Notes: generated by a model from the letters alone, not told the origin. A stretch of DNA of 64,000 bases from Trileptium ribeirensis (GCA_030248225.1 JASANE010010001.1:58769-122768); one strand, 5' to 3'; shown: positions 13,801-27,302, numbered from the stretch's first letter. Translations and numbers: made by a program.

Positions 13801-14248
13801 GCAGTAAAGCCGGCTACCAGTGGAAAAATATTGAGGTTTAATAATATAGAATATCCTCTAGTATTTTCTCACTCAGGGCATATCTGTGACTATAGCTGGT
13901 AATCGTAAAATTTACTTTTGTGCTCCCTGGATCATTTTCTTGGGTACGTACCAGGTGTCGCTTTGTCGGCGTAAAACAGGCAATCGCTGGTATTCTCAAT
14001 AATTTCAAAGCACCGCGGCGCAATGGTCGATACACGTCAATTTTATAGTATCTGATCCGCACCAAGATTAATCTCTGTGATCTCGGGGCGCAACTTGATA
14101 TTCATCTGTACTTTATGCCAGCGATTCAGTTTAAAGCTCAGCGAGATGAGGTCGTCTGAATATCTAAAATTTTAAATTAAACTTCGCTCCGTGCCATAAA
14201 TTAGTTGGAGAGTATGGTTTGGGCGCCTTGATGCACACGCCTATATCG
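7886..14248. other. No gene seen; AT-rich intergenic sequence
   Basis: Over 6 kb of AT-rich sequence with only short frames. A GC-richer patch at about 13,085-13,260 contains repeated GAGCCGAGCC/CTCGAGCC words, suggestive of a small decayed element. A perfect 11-bp stem (12,438-12,448 with 12,474-12,484) is present. I could not support any gene or intact element. Confidence 0.5.
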
Positions 14249-16502
14249 CGTAGGCGCAAATTCGCGGGGGGTCGGGGGGTCCGGACCCCCCCTAATATTT
14301 TGAAATTTAAAACAAGATTGACACAGCTCATTCGGATTTTATTTACATGAGAGAATTGTGAAAATTGAAAATGTTGGAAAAATTTTAAAATTCTTCCTAA
14401 CGATAATGACTGTTCAAAATATATACAGTTAGGCGTTGGCACGCTGTAGTTGCATTTAACATTTGAATTGCCAATGCCACTTAACATTTAATATATGAGC
14501 ACTTACAAAACTCCTTGCGGTAATCAAATGTCTAATTTTGTACCGCCTATTGCGGCACCTTCACAATTGCCGTCCAGACTCGTTTTGGTAATCGTTAGTG
14601 AAAATTTTTGTATTGCTTCGGTTTCAACAATATGTGCTGCCTTTGGATTTCACATTGTTTTATATATTATATGCTTTGTGCCCATCTTTATTTTGGAAGT
14701 CTGAGAATTGGGGTCGACGGCTCGGGGTCGATATCGATGCATTGCAAGGAGAAGGGAAGCCAAAAATAGGAGTCGAATGTCTCCCCTTGGAGGGGAAAAA
14801 TTTTCAAAATTTACATTTACACGTTTCAGAGGTATATCGAGCCATCCTAAGCATTTGTGTACCATTCATCCCGATTTGCATGCCTTTTATCCCAATTATA
14901 GTGCATATATGTTCATATATAATGAAGTTGATAGTAGCAGAAAATATCTCTCGACCGAGAATGGTTCCAGTGCTCTAAGATTGACAGGTATAGCGCAGAG
15001 TGAGCACGCTTAAAAATAGTGAATTCCAAAAATGATACTTTGCCGAAATTGTTTCTTTTTCAAACTTGACCATATGTTTTTAATATGTGAGTTGATTTAG
15101 AGGTGCTTCCCACCACCCGGTGCAGAATTTAATGCGCTTTATGCGTTGAAAATGTTGGTGGTTTTGCGGTCGCTGTACAACAGTTATAATTTTGCTGTAA
15201 AAGCAATGGCAAGGGGCCAAGTAGATTCCAGGCCAAAGAACTATGAAGCCCCTAAATATTGATATCTGTAATAAATTAATAACTGTTAAATTATTTAATT
15301 CCAGCATTGTTAATTTGTATCGACAACACATAATGTCTATTGTGCAATTCTTAAAGCGAAAGGCCCCTACTACTACAAAGGGGGCCGATGACTCTGTTAC
15401 CGTCACCAGTCCTAAGCGTATTTGTACTAATCATGCCGAATCAAATAGTTGCGTTCGCCAAAGTACGCCAACGACTGCGCTTGATCCTATGGAAATTACC
15501 TTCGGTATTCTGCTCCATTTCAGCCCGATGCATCACATTATGATAACCAGATACATATAGTGAACGGTAAATCAAAGACACTAACATTTCAAACCGCGTG
15601 GTATGAAAAGTATCCATGGCTGCACTACTGCGCTGCCGTGCGAGGTGTCGTATGCTACTACTGTTCTAACGCGACGAGTAAAAACCTCACAGCCCTTGCG
15701 ACAAAGGCAGATTCCGGCTTTACAACTTCTGGATTCAAAAATTGGAAGGGTGCCCTGGAAAAATTTGTGAAACACGAGAAAAGCGAAAGTCATCGCTTTT
15801 CAATGCAACAACTACGGCAACAAAAGCAGCCTGTCAACTCCATGTTATCCAAACAGATGGAAGCAAGCCAGCAAGATGCTAACACCTGTTTACGAGCCCT
15901 ATAATAACGTCCGTACAATACCTATCTCGACAAGGGCTACCATTTAGAGGGCATGAGAACAACGAGGGAAATTTTGTTTAACTTCTTAACACTAGAGCGA
16001 AGGACATCCCTCCCCTCGGCCAATGGCTTAAGAACAAAACCAACTTTACCAGCTGGGCTGCACAAAACGAAGTATTATCAATGTTGGCCGATAATGTAGT
16101 GCGGAGCGTCAGCTTCAGCGCGTTGCGTCGCTTGAAATCATGGCTGAGATCAACTATGGGTCAAGACCGGCTGAACCACGTCGCCGTATGTCACTGTCAT
16201 CAAACTCGTATAGATCAATTAGATATCAACAGTTTAGCCGCCGAATTTGCATCTAGAAGTGAGATACGCAAGAACACATTTAAGATATGACTGTAAGTTA
16301 CGTTAGGTGGGATAAGAATGTGTAAATTTCTCGCTTTGTAATATGCTATATTATTGTACCTGTGGGTGTATTGGGAATGCAAGTATCCCTCGCATTTTCT
16401 TTGCATATTTTTGGAAAATCTGCTGAAGTTCACGTTTAAAATTGGATCATAAATTTCTGATTGACTTGGACCCCCAATGTTTTGGAAGGATTTGCGCCAC
16501 TG
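14249..16502 (+). mobile_element. hAT transposon, internally deleted, with 8-bp target duplication
   Basis: CTATATCG occurs immediately outside both ends (14,241-14,248 and 16,503-16,510), the 8-bp duplication typical of hAT elements. The termini are imperfect inverted repeats: left CGTAGGCGCAAATTC, right (reverse complement) CAGTGGCGCAAATCC. A G-rich block (GGGGGGTCGGGGGGTCC) follows the left terminus. Inside, on the plus strand, is a broken hAT transposase (15,333-16,290). Protein and target duplication agree on the family. Confidence 0.88.
15333..16290 (+). pseudogene. hAT transposase remnant (TTF-type zinc finger, DUF4371 start, hATC end)
   Basis: The frame begins MSIVQFLKRKAPTTTKG at 15,333 and runs to a frame change near 15,510-15,560. 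The TTF-type zinc-finger region follows in another frame (15,560-15,904): FQTAWYEKYPWLHY, then CYYCSNA, and GFKNWKGALEKFVKHEKSES. After a stop at 15,902, about 15,920-16,080 reads LSRQGLPFRGHENNEGNF and DIPPLGQWLKNKTNFTSW, the start of the DUF4371-type hAT core. It then joins directly to the C-terminal dimerisation domain at 16,100-16,290 (SFSALRRLKSWLRSTMGQ). The catalytic core and insertion domain are missing, so this is a deletion derivative that cannot encode transposase. Confidence 0.88.
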
Positions 16503-18831
16503 CTATATCGTGGTTGTAGATAGGGGTGGCTAGGTGGTTCTTAGCCACATAAACGCCCGGCTCTTCAAGCGAAATCTATCCCAGAAGGTTACGCATACTC
16601 ACTCTCTTCCTTGCATGCCCCTTGTTCGGCGCGCGAAAAAGCAGTTGACAAATATTGGCAAAAGCTAAATTGGCAATCAGAAAAAAATTCATCGCAGATT
16701 TACAAAAACAGGCGAAAATTTATTAAAAATTGGAAAATATTTTTAATTCCGAAGAATGACAAAATTGACTAGTCTGGCCAACTTCCCATAAGCTACCGGA
16801 TCTTTGACACTTATATTGACCTATATGCAATAAAGACAAATTAATTTAAAAAAAACAGAGCTGAAATAAATATATAAAATACATCACCAACACTAAAAAC
16901 CATCCATAATAATCTCTCATCTACAGGCAAATGCATTGATATTTGAGAGGCAACAGCACAATACGTGCTCGAGTATTACTTATGTCGGCCGCGCCATCTT
17001 CATTGCACTTAACCAGAAAAGCATTCCTAATTGCAACGGCGATTGCTTCCTTGGCAATGCATTCTCGTAGGAGGGGTAAGAGTTACCTCCTATGGTTTGT
17101 ACCCTTTCTTCAGTGGGTCATGTATGGCTTGGTGCTTGACCCGGATTTCGGCGCGTCTTTTCATTGGCGCCTCGGATGGAGCATAGCCTAATGTTAGTGA
17201 AACACGATAAGCACAAAACTTACTACAAACACGGCGATGTAACAAAATGAGTCGAAAATATGTAGAACGGGTCATGGGGTATCGATACCGTTTCGTGCAC
17301 TGTTTGCTTTAGATGCGTATGTGCGTATGTTTTCATATATTTATGAAAGGTTAAAAATGTTAGGCTGTTATACAGTACTAATAATAGACGGTAATGTAAG
17401 AGAAAGTTAAACATAAACGCAATGAATAGAGCACTATCGAAGCCCTAAAACTATAACCCCGTGATGCAGATGCTGTAACGCTGGAATGTGGTACAGGAAG
17501 CCACTGGTTAAAATCCTTTCGATCTAACCAGCTGGTATTTGATATATGCATTTTTTATTGTGGTACTTTCGTCGAGTTCTTAGCTTGTTTCGTGCTCAAT
17601 TTTATGTGAACCAACGTTATAATTCGTGGTTCCACAATTTATTATAATTTATTATAATGGTTTGGAATAAAAATGAGGGAAGATTTTACATACATGCACA
17701 CCAAAAATATCATAGGTATTCATAGCATGCGAGAGATTAACTGGGTGACCGTCGGACCCTCTCATAAATGTATCTTCTCTTCGAGTCTCAGCACAAACCG
17801 AAAATCGCGCCGGAACAATTTTGAGCAAATCGACAAAAGTAGAAAAAAATTTGTAAAAAATTAAAAATTTGGAAAAAGAAGTACTAGAATTATATTTGAA
17901 TTGTGATATCCTCTAAAAGTAGTCAGTTCACGTTTATTTTGCGCTGATAGTTCGTTCCACGCAACACAACCGAATCTGATATTACTGCTACCTTTGTACG
18001 ATAAATTAGCTATAGGGTTTTTGAAAGCTGGTTTGCACTTTAGTGGTGTTTTAATCGTTGCATATGGAATTTAGGAAGTCAGTATGCTACAACACCGAAA
18101 AGATTAGCTAAACTGCTTAGGCATTTATTTCTCTTAAATTTAATTCAATAGGTTACATAGCTAATGAAGCTTTTCCGTTATTTGGTTTTTCTGTAGTCAC
18201 TGTCGGAGGTCTTATAGGCTAGTGGTGTCCAAAACGCTTAAAATTATGGGTTTTTACTTTTTCACCTGCTTATTGACTCTAAAATTTTACTTTAAGTTAT
18301 ATTTCTTAAAATTTTAACTTCCTAAAACTTCAAACTCAAACTTAGCCTAATTTACATAAGTTTCGTTTATTTGTGTAGCTAACGTCTCTTAGAGTTCGAT
18401 AATTTTTTGTGTTTACTTGAGTTAGTTGCTGGTTGGGTCTTAGCGACAATTTGATCATCGATCGTCCTTGTATACGGTTTTAATTTATATATATGTATAA
18501 CATGTTATATTAACATTGCTTGTTTTTGGTAAAATATCACTTAGCTAGTGTTTTTAGCTATCACTTAGCCTATACGTATTATTTCTGGGGCATCGACAAG
18601 TTCGATTTATGAGTTCAGGGCTTTCGCTTGACATTTTATGGATTTATACTTGCTTTTTCTGGTTTGAAATCACGCTTCCTAAATAATTGAGTCCGGAAGC
18701 TTCGCGTTACAGTGTTATAGATATTGAATTGTGCGTAAGAACGCTATACTCGGCTTTCCTGGATTATTGAGCAGAGCTTTCTACGGTGCGGAATCGCTTA
18801 TTTCTGTTGGATATTGAGTGGTGTAGTCAAA
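16503..18831. other. No gene seen
   Basis: AT-rich sequence with no frame that I can assign. The first 8 bases are the right target duplication of the hAT element. Confidence 0.5.
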
Positions 18832-20551
18832 TACCGTAAAGGGAGGTGAAATTGGGTGAAATTTTGTTTTATTTTTGCCGTTTTTTACTGATATAAGAAA
18901 TATGATCTTTTATGGTGTCACTATAACAATATGCCATTTTTCTAAACACCCACGCAATGTCGGCTTTCAACGAACCACGAATATATTTTTTTGAAAAACT
19001 TAAAATTTATTCAATCTCGCCCCGTAGTAAGGGGTAACTTTGAATTTACTTTACTGCGCAACTAGAATCAAAGATACCCCGCCGTGGGGGTGAGACTGAA
19101 CAAAATTTGAGTTTAAAAAACAGTTGTTACTCTTATGTTTAACAAATGCTTAACGGAAATGCTGAACGGCGTTACGATCTAGTGGACAAATTCCCGCAGC
19201 TTTAAAGCCTGAGACGAGATTGTCTGATTTCAGCTGATTGAACAGCTTCGACAATAAACCTGGAAGCTGAGTTTTCGGAATCGACCCTTTAACACGGCTT
19301 TCTTTGCGCCAATTTTCCAATATTTTCTTCCACGACATTTTTGCTGGCCGAAACACAGCTACATCTAAAGGTTGAAGTAAATGCGTCGCATTCGGCACCA
19401 ACGGAATAAATTTTATATTTTCGTCGATGCATGCTTTAACTACATCCACTGTAAAGTGAGATATGCGAGGTTATCCGATATCAGCGCCTTTGGGCCATTC
19501 ATTCTTCTACAGTGAGGTAAGATTATCTCGAAAAAATACCGCTCGAAACATCTCCAGTCGAACCAGCCAGACGGCGTGGCATCATAAATTGCGCCATTGG
19601 GACCGCCGCGCGTCCATCCTTCATAATAGTTTTCAGCCCTATAAACAACCATCGGGGTAGAAAAGAACCTGCACTATTTCCAGCGAACATAATGCTTATG
19701 GCTTGTTTAGAGTGCTGCGTTTGCGCTCTATGCGTTTTAAGGCACGACTACAAATGACTTTTTTGCACCAGGGTCATCAGTGACGTTTGTTTCGTCAAAA
19801 TTTATGATGTTTTCAGAAGGAACATCGCCCAAACTGTGATCCAGGTTATCAAAAAATGTGCCGATGGTTTCTCTGTTTATTTCAGCTCTAGCTGGCTTAA
19901 CATTTTGAGCCAGTCGCATAGTAAGATTATGCCGCTTAACAAAACTGCTGAGCCAATCGTTGCCAGGAAAATTGTTTACAAACCGAGCATCAACAATCTC
20001 TTTTTTGTCCAAATACGATTTTACTATACTTCTGATGTCGAACGAATCCACTGGTACCTTCCACTCACAGAGCTGAGTAACGAGATTCTTTATAAGAACT
20101 TCAGATTCATGCGAAAGCCAGGTTTGACCTCCCGGCGTCTTAGTATGCTTGCCTTTGTACTTATTGTACAGTGTCCCAACAGGAATATTGCGTTGAACTG
20201 CCGCAGCTGTTATACTTAGACGAGAGGATCGAATATCTGCAAGCGCGGCCGTTAGATCATCTGCTGTATAGCTGGTTTTGTAGTTGCGACAACCCGGCTT
20301 CCGAGTATAATTTCGAACCATAATGCGCTTATTTTAGTTAATACAGTGTAGTAGAATTAAAAAGTGAACGCATTGTAAATAATCTGAAACAGGAACTATT
20401 ATAATATAGTTAATTAGTTAACAATTCAATAGGTTCCCACCTACAATCATACGCAATCTAGGAGTCGTCATCGGTATAGACATCTAGGGGTTATTTTGAA
20501 TAGTGAAATTCAAAGTTACCCCGCGTTTCAAAGTCACCCCAGTTCCCGATA
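18832..20551 (-). mobile_element. Decayed pogo/Tigger-like transposon
   Basis: TA dinucleotides bound the element. The left terminus TACCGTAAAGGGAGGTGA and the reverse complement of the right terminus TATCGGGAACTGGGGTGA are diverged inverted repeats. They resemble the terminus of the better-preserved pogo-like element at 23,640. Copies of GGGTAAC/GGGTGA words recur near both ends. The coding part is a broken transposase on the minus strand. Confidence 0.68.
19150..20321 (-). pseudogene. Pogo-like transposase, frameshifted
   Basis: Three pieces lie in order. 20,321-19,737: MVRNYTRKPG start, an HTH-psq domain (TAAAVQRNIPVGTLYNKYKG), a CENP-B-type second helix-turn-helix (LDKKEI to PGNDWLSSFVKRHNLTMRLAQ), then the first catalytic Asp in NFDETNVTDDPGAKKS. 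19,652-19,440: VVYRAENYYEGWTRGGPNGA up to the second Asp in ALISDN. 19,449-19,150: PNATHLLQPLDVAVFRP with the third Asp, ending FKAAGICPLDRNAV. The pieces are in different frames, with stops between them (for example after residue 194 of the first piece and around MFAGNSAGSFLP near 19,690). The gene is therefore inactive although the domain order is complete. Confidence 0.88.
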
Positions 20552-22574
20552 ACTCGGCTCTAGTGGCGTCCGATAGGAACTACCTTCACACATAAGTATG
20601 TTTAATTACGATATTAAGTATATTAGTAATATTAACTTTCCCAATAAAAAACTAGGAGCCATAATATTACTAGGGGCGGCGTCGTAGTAACGAAATTAGT
20701 TAATAATAATTGACAAATTCGGCCCCACCGTGTTGAGTGAGTACTACCCGGGCGAGAGTACAGGTGAGCTTAATAGAAGCGCGTCTTGTTGGGTGCGGCA
20801 GCCAGTAGGGGCGGCTCAGCAAGAAGTGCTACTGAAAAGACTGGGCGAGTAAAGGGAGTTGAATCTCATTATCCTCTCGAGCCCCCAGTCGATCCCACGT
20901 ACTATTCTTGGTTAGCCAGTCGGGGCTTGTGCGATTTGAGCAAAGTTCGACTGAATAGTAGTCGACCGCTACTACGCATTTGTATTTAACGTTGTTCGTC
21001 AGCCATTCGGGGGCGACTTATGTAATATAACCGGCAAATATTAGTGTAAATCTAATGCTCAGGTTAACGTACTCATATACTCGTGCGGTTACCAGCCAGT
21101 CGGGGGTAGTCATGCCAACCTCAAAAGAGGACTAATAAAGCAGTACGTAACCTAAAACTAAAAGTATTAGAAATAAGTATCGAGGAACGAGTATATACCT
21201 ATGGGTGAGCGGGAGGGAATGCGCCTGAAAATAGGGAACGACGTTTCTGTAGCCGTTCTATAGGCGCCCGCTGTGGATAGCGGGTTACTCTGCAACACAT
21301 TTGGTATGCAAGTGACTAGCTATCCGTGTTTGTTCCCCTTAGGGCGAATTGGCTTTATACTCATTGGCACATTAAGTTTGAATTTCTTTGAGTATCTACA
21401 TTACCACTGTGTTTTCCCTTATGGCGCACGTCCTGCCCAACAAGGCAAATAGCATATCATTCAAGCGCCTCAGGAAATGAAGAATCGATTAATTATTATT
21501 ACGTAAAATCATTAGGGCATGTCTTTAGATGGTCTATAATAAAATAAGGAAATGGTAACAAATAAAAAGATGCATCCCATTCGGGGGCCAACCAATCTTC
21601 TACGTACATAATAAGTAGAATATAGGTCCATTCTTTTTGGGGAATATCTAAGCTCAAAAGAAAACAAATAATTGGTATAAACACTCTTCTTGTGCGAACG
21701 GTCATAAAATCGATAGGGCACAAGATGAATAACGAATCAAACTCGGAGTATTACGTTAAAATATTTGTTGCACGCTATGAAGTGTTCCGGGTTCCTGTTG
21801 CTTTTGCTTATCCACAGTCTTCGGTGACGAACCCACGTTCCAATTGCCGATTGTATCCATCCAAGGGAGTTAGCGCGCGGTACAACCTGCCGATATGGTG
21901 ACCACGCTGGTCACTATTTCGGAGTGTTCCGGCTCCCGAATAAATCTGTTTAAAAGCAGCTTAGTTTTATTCGGCTACTGGCAGCGTGTCTAAAACAACG
22001 TGCTATTATTCTTCAAACTTTTGGATAATTGTCATAGCAAAAATCTAACTTGGGGTATGAGAGGCGTATAAGCATGCGGCGACACTACACATCCGAATAA
22101 AGTGACTGTACGTCGAACACAAGTGATTATCTTTTCGGGCAGGTCTGCTATATCTTCGGCATTTGGGGTGTCTGAAAATTTTATTAAATTAATTGAAATA
22201 TGTTGAAAAATTGTATTTCCGTTCCTGAATCGCCATTCTCGGGGACGATGCATAAGTGGCTAGCGTCAATTTTCAGAACAGACAGTGGCCAGCTAATAAT
22301 TCATCAGCATGCGCAATGATTTAAAGTCTTCCGGATCTTCAAAACAACAAGGCAGTGGCAGCGCAACGAAATTCATAGTTCCGGGAGTATGTGACACGTG
22401 TGTGGTAACTCTTTGAATGTTTGAGATCTGGAGCAAAAATGATCTATGTCGGAAGCCTCTCCCTTCTATTAACCGTACGATATATATATGCGAAACAGTA
22501 GCAGGCACAGTTAAGGCGTGGAGTAAAGCGAGGAAGAAGTTTCAGAGGGACGCGCGCACACCCGCCGTTCTTTA
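20552..22574. other. No gene seen; recurring GCCAGTCGGGG motif
   Basis: No supported gene. At 20,801, 20,915, 21,002 and 21,095 a word close to GCCAGTCGGGG recurs at spacings of 87-114 bp in a somewhat GC-richer stretch (20,700-21,300). This could be a decayed tandem repeat or an LTR remnant. Confidence 0.35.
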
Positions 22575-23600
22575 TAAAAAATAAAAAAGGATGCCCGCCC
22601 CCCCTCCCCCTCCTCTTCCCCCCGCTACAGCATGATTACTTCCGCCCCCCGCCGCCGTCTTTCCCCCCTCTGTCTCTACCACCGTTTCTCTCGGCTCGGA
22701 TGCACCGACGGCCGCTTTTTTTTTTTCCCCCTTTCGCATGTCGTTGGACAGCCTCCAATAGTTTTAGTGTCGCGCCGACAGTGTGGACACCAGCTGGTTG
22801 AAGCATATTCAAGTTGATGTCGTTTAGCTCTTTGCAAATGGACGGAAAATCCGTCCGAGTTGGGTTAGCAAAAAGGACGCCAGATCCCTACCAGTTTAAT
22901 CCCCTTCACTATTTTCACCGACACGATGGACCAACTCTTTATTGTCACACATCCCACACTCTATTCTGCCTTTCTTCCTCCTTCTCTAAAAAATTTAATT
23001 TTTCGAGCAGCATAAGAAGAAGAGGTTTATTCTCCCCCATCTATCTACCACCACGCGGCGGGACCACAACGCAGGCCCCATAATATTATTCTTACCAACA
23101 TCAGCATAGGCGATGCTCTTATTATACTCCTTTGTGCGCCGGCATCATTTCTTATCATCAGCAGCATATTTGTATTTTCATACCACCTAGTTATTATTTT
23201 CTATATAAAATATAAGACACGCACAGCACCGCACCTACCCCCTTCCCCCCCACCCCCTCCCGTCCGCCTCCCGTTCCTTCTACTCCCCTCCTCCCACACC
23301 ACCTCCCCACTTCCCTCTGTCTAATACTACCCTACCATAGCAAGAATGCACTACCCACTACACATTTTATAACCATACGACCCAAGCGCCGGAGTCAGCC
23401 GCCTGAGATGCTTCTATCAGAATAAAATCCACACACTCGACACCCTCCACCCCCCCCACCACCCCCACCACCCACTCCCAACACCCACACCACCACAGCC
23501 CAGTAGAGCGGGGGGGCGGAGCTGAGATTTAGAAACGGCACTGCTACTACTACACGCTGCCACCGCCAACAGCCAGCCCACCACCCTCCCCCACCGGGGG
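22575..23600. repeat. C-rich / polypyrimidine low-complexity region
   Basis: Long runs of C and CT on the plus strand (around 22,590-22,730, 23,230-23,320 and 23,440-23,510), including CACCCCCCCCACCACCCCCA. The minus strand is correspondingly G-rich with many closely spaced G-runs. Frames through it (Gly- or Pro-rich) are low-complexity artefacts. Confidence 0.8.
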
Positions 23601-23641
23601 CGCCCACGCAAGGGTAGTAACTAATAAGTTCCCACACAGTA

Positions 23642-23665
23642 CCGTCAACTCGGGTGACTTGGGAC
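23642..23665 (+). repeat. Left terminal inverted repeat of pogo-like transposon
   Basis: 24 bp starting CCGTCAACTC, the exact reverse complement of 27,303-27,326. Confidence 0.93.
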
Positions 23666-24382
23666 ACCTTTAATGAACGCGAAGATATATAGTGTGGGAC
23701 GTATAAGTTTTTTCGTAATATTATGAGCCAGTGTATTGGTCTACATCCTTACTTTATTATGCAAAATTTAACCGATTCTGAAATAGCCGGCGAGGCCGGC
23801 TTTTTTTTAAAAACCAACATGTCCCAAGTCACCCGATGTAAGACTGATTTGGGACAACTATTAAATATAACGTATTTCACATAGATATGAGAAATATAAC
23901 CATTTGACTCATGGGGTGGGTGACTTGGGACAAATTTTAGGTTTTTAAAAAATACAAATAGCCACATCATGTGGCCAAAAAAGGAATTAAATTCAGAAAT
24001 ATGAATGACATTTACACAATGTTAGGCAACCTTAAAATTCTTCAGCGCTTAAAACTGTGATTTATATGATTGCCCAAATCTTATTACCGATAGAGCCTGT
24101 GTAACTGTTCGAAACTGTAGCTTTCCTTGAATCTGCATTTATAATCGCTTAAAATTTTGGTTTGTAACCACACCAGCTATTTTACCGCAAACACTAAACG
24201 TTATACTATTACTATATTAGCACCTGTCAGGTCATAGCACTAAGTTGTTTTATTAGTTGTGATGACTGTTTTTATTGCTCAAATCCACGGTAATCTTCTG
24301 TTTATTTACCTACTTACAAAACCATAATTTTTCGATACCGTACACTTTACGACACACTACTAACTTAATTTTTAGCGTGCTT

Positions 24383-26766
24383 TTACATTAAACTAGAAAA
24401 CTTAAAATTTCCCACTCTTGTACTGCTCGAACAAGCACACTGTTCTGGAGGCTGAAGGAAATTAACTATACTGCTCAAATCGTACCAAAGTTCATCTTTT
24501 TTGTCAGGCCAAACCCATTCACCCGGTTTTCGCGCACGATGCATCACATTAACCATAACCTTCTGTTCCGTGAGACCTGTGATTTCTCCAGGAAACTTGG
24601 CGCCACGGTAATAAACTAACACCCATTTTCCAAGACCGAGTTCGTCGTCCGTTGACTCAGCCATACGATCTGAGTCCTGCATAGGTTCTTCATTTGCGAC
24701 AGTGTCATCCTCCTGTTCAGAACTGTCAGTGCATTCTTCAGATGCGTTTCCGAAATCCTCAGAACATACGCTTTTACCAGGCACAATATTTACCTTTTTC
24801 CGTTTGGCAGGAGCTGGCTTATCATTAGTAGCAGGGTGTATTTTCCTGAGATGTTCCACTACGGCTTTGGATATGCCATCGGCGACTTGCTCACCACTGA
24901 CAAGGGGGGGAAACATTTTATCCACAACTTTGTTCGGATTCAAAGGAATAATTCCGCATCCGCGAAACCCTTTCTCGAGATTATCCAGGTTCACTCCTTG
25001 TACTAATTTGTGCAACAATGGCGGGAAACGATCCTTTGGCAGCGTTGCAAACGACGCGTTCTTCGACTTCCAGTCACGCAGAATCTTTCGCCAAAGCCGC
25101 TTCAACGGTGCGTAAAAGGCAACATCTAGTGGTTGTGTGCGATGTGTTGTATTCGGCGGAATACATACGAATCGAATAGACAAATCTTCGCACTGTTTTA
25201 TCACATCAGATGAAATGTGGCTCGACAAATTATCGCCTATCATCACTTTGGGACCATCTAGCCTGCGCGCCCATGGCTTTACAACTGTATCGAACCAGTC
25301 TTCAAAGCACGATGCATCAAACCAACCACTTGTAGAGCGATTGTACCTCGCACGCGGCGGGCCGTTGCGTGTCCAGCTTACCCATAAATTTGCTGCTTTA
25401 TAAACAACGTACACCGGCAACAATTCGCAAGATCCTGTGCCGGCAAACATTAGGCTGACGCTCCCCTTAGAGTAATTCATTATGCGCTCGGGATATTTTA
25501 CACCACGCTTGAATATAAGTTTTTCGCTTCCTGGATCATCAGACAAATTTGTTTCATCATAATTAAGGATATGAGTTGCCGGAACGCCATCTATGCTATT
25601 TGTCAAATGAGCAAAATAGCGTTGAATATCTTCCTTCGTGGCGGTTTTACGACTGCCTAAAAAGAACTAGCTGTCTATAAACACTTTGTCTAAATAGCTG
25701 TAGTCTAGCTGAAAAGAGATGTTAAACTGTAAGTTTCAGTTAAGCCCTCAGGTGATCCGTTGCTCCGATACAACCGAGATTTATACTACCTACTGCATCG
25801 AAAAAACCAACGTCGATAGCTCTTTCGAGATTTGTTTTTGCTGCCACAGCGGAATAAAAAAAGAAATTTTAACCTGCCGATCCCCTATGCGGAAACTCCG
25901 ATCGTCCCGTTTCTTTTGTATTCCACAGTTTTGGTACAAGACATGTAGCAAATAATGTACCTGATTATAGCTATAATAAAAATACCACCTAGCAAATAGG
26001 CACATACAAAATAACAGAAATTAGCACATTTTATGCATGGTGTCAAGAGACAGTGGATAAACTCACACCTTAAGGCAACTCGTGCGTATCAGTATGTTTA
26101 AATTCAAGTTGTGATACGTAGGTATCCATGGCTTGAAGCCTGATTTACAGACCTATCAAAAATGTATTCCGTAGGTGCTTTATCACAGTTTGCGATTTCA
26201 ATGCAGGTCAAAAAGTAAATCTATTCCAAATATAAGTTTATAAATAGAAAATTTCAGTTTATCAGAAGAGAAATTATTTGCAAATATAAATATAAACGAA
26301 ACTGTATAAGTTAAACTTTTATGAAATCATACTAACTTTTTACGTTTTGGCCAGTTCGCTCAGTGATGCGCTCCATATGACGATTTCGAAAAGCTCGTGC
26401 CCAGTCGGGGCCAGGCATATTATTGCGAAAGCATTTAACAACTCTGTTGGATTTGTCAAGATACATCTTAACGATGATAGAGATGTCTAATTTGGAAAAC
26501 GGAAAATTCCATTCGCTCAAAAAAATTAGATGATTTACAATTGCGGTTTCCTCTTCCTCTGAAAGAGCCGTTTGACCACCAGCTTTCTTATTGTTTTCAC
26601 CTTTCAATTTGCGATATATAGTCGATTTAGGAATTCCAAATTGTTCCTCAGCCTCGCGCGGTTTTATCGTGCCTTTTTTGCAGGCGTCAACCGCGGCATT
26701 GAGGTTTGCCTCCGTGTAATCTTGATAACGCTTCCCTCCAACTTTCTTTTTATAAATAGAAGGCAT
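24383..26766 (-). CDS. Pogo/Tigger-like transposase, two exons
   Basis: Exon 1 (26,766-26,337) starts MPSIYKKKVGGKRYQDY. It holds an HTH-psq domain (residues about 14-62; FGIPKSTIYRKLKG) and a CENP-B-type helix-turn-helix (about 67-140). Exon 2 (25,656-24,383) carries the DDE-type core: Asp177 (NYDETNLSDD), Asp285 (MIGDNLSSH) and Asp321 (TQPLDVAFY), the last two separated by 35 residues. An acidic/serine linker and a C-terminal module (KWVLVYYRG to GEWVWPDKKDELWYD) follow. The proposed intron (26,336-25,657, 680 bp) has GT (GTTAGTATG) and AG (TTCTTTTTAG) borders and joins the exons in phase. The result is 567 residues without a stop, within the size range of the family. It should bind the element's ends and cut at TA. 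The splice sites are inferred. Confidence 0.83.
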
Positions 26767-27302
26767 TGGTATTAGATGTAATATACTTTAATACACTATA
26801 GAATACACTACAGCCACGAATACTTATGAAGCCTGAAATAATAAGTGTACATAAAAACACTAATGTAATGTTGGTTGACTTGGGAAAAGGGTGAGTTTAT
26901 GGTATGACTTGGGACATATTTGTCCCAACTCACACCACACAGTCACCGAATTAAAGTAACCTCGGCTATAGCTATAGGCTAGTAATCACTGGGAACAATA
27001 ATTCGCCCGTATATATCCGAAACCTTTACGGACTGAAATAACAGAAAGTTGTAGCTTCGTGCATACTCAAAAATCCACACAACATAAAAATTTTTACATC
27101 TACGTCTAAGCCAATGTTTTCGTATTCAAGAAAACGACTCATAATTTTCCTGTAAAATGTTTTGATAGATTTAAAACTGTTTCATAGAACACATTGCTCG
27201 ATTATGTTGCTAAATGACCCCTAAAATGAATCTAACGGGTTTATGGTGTTGAAGTGCAGGTTCCCGGAAAAAATGCCAAAGTTTGTCCCAAGTCATCCCA
27301 TG

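Noticed and set aside
23395..23667. Gly/Val-rich frame on the minus strand
   Set aside because: Direct translation of the C-rich low-complexity tract.
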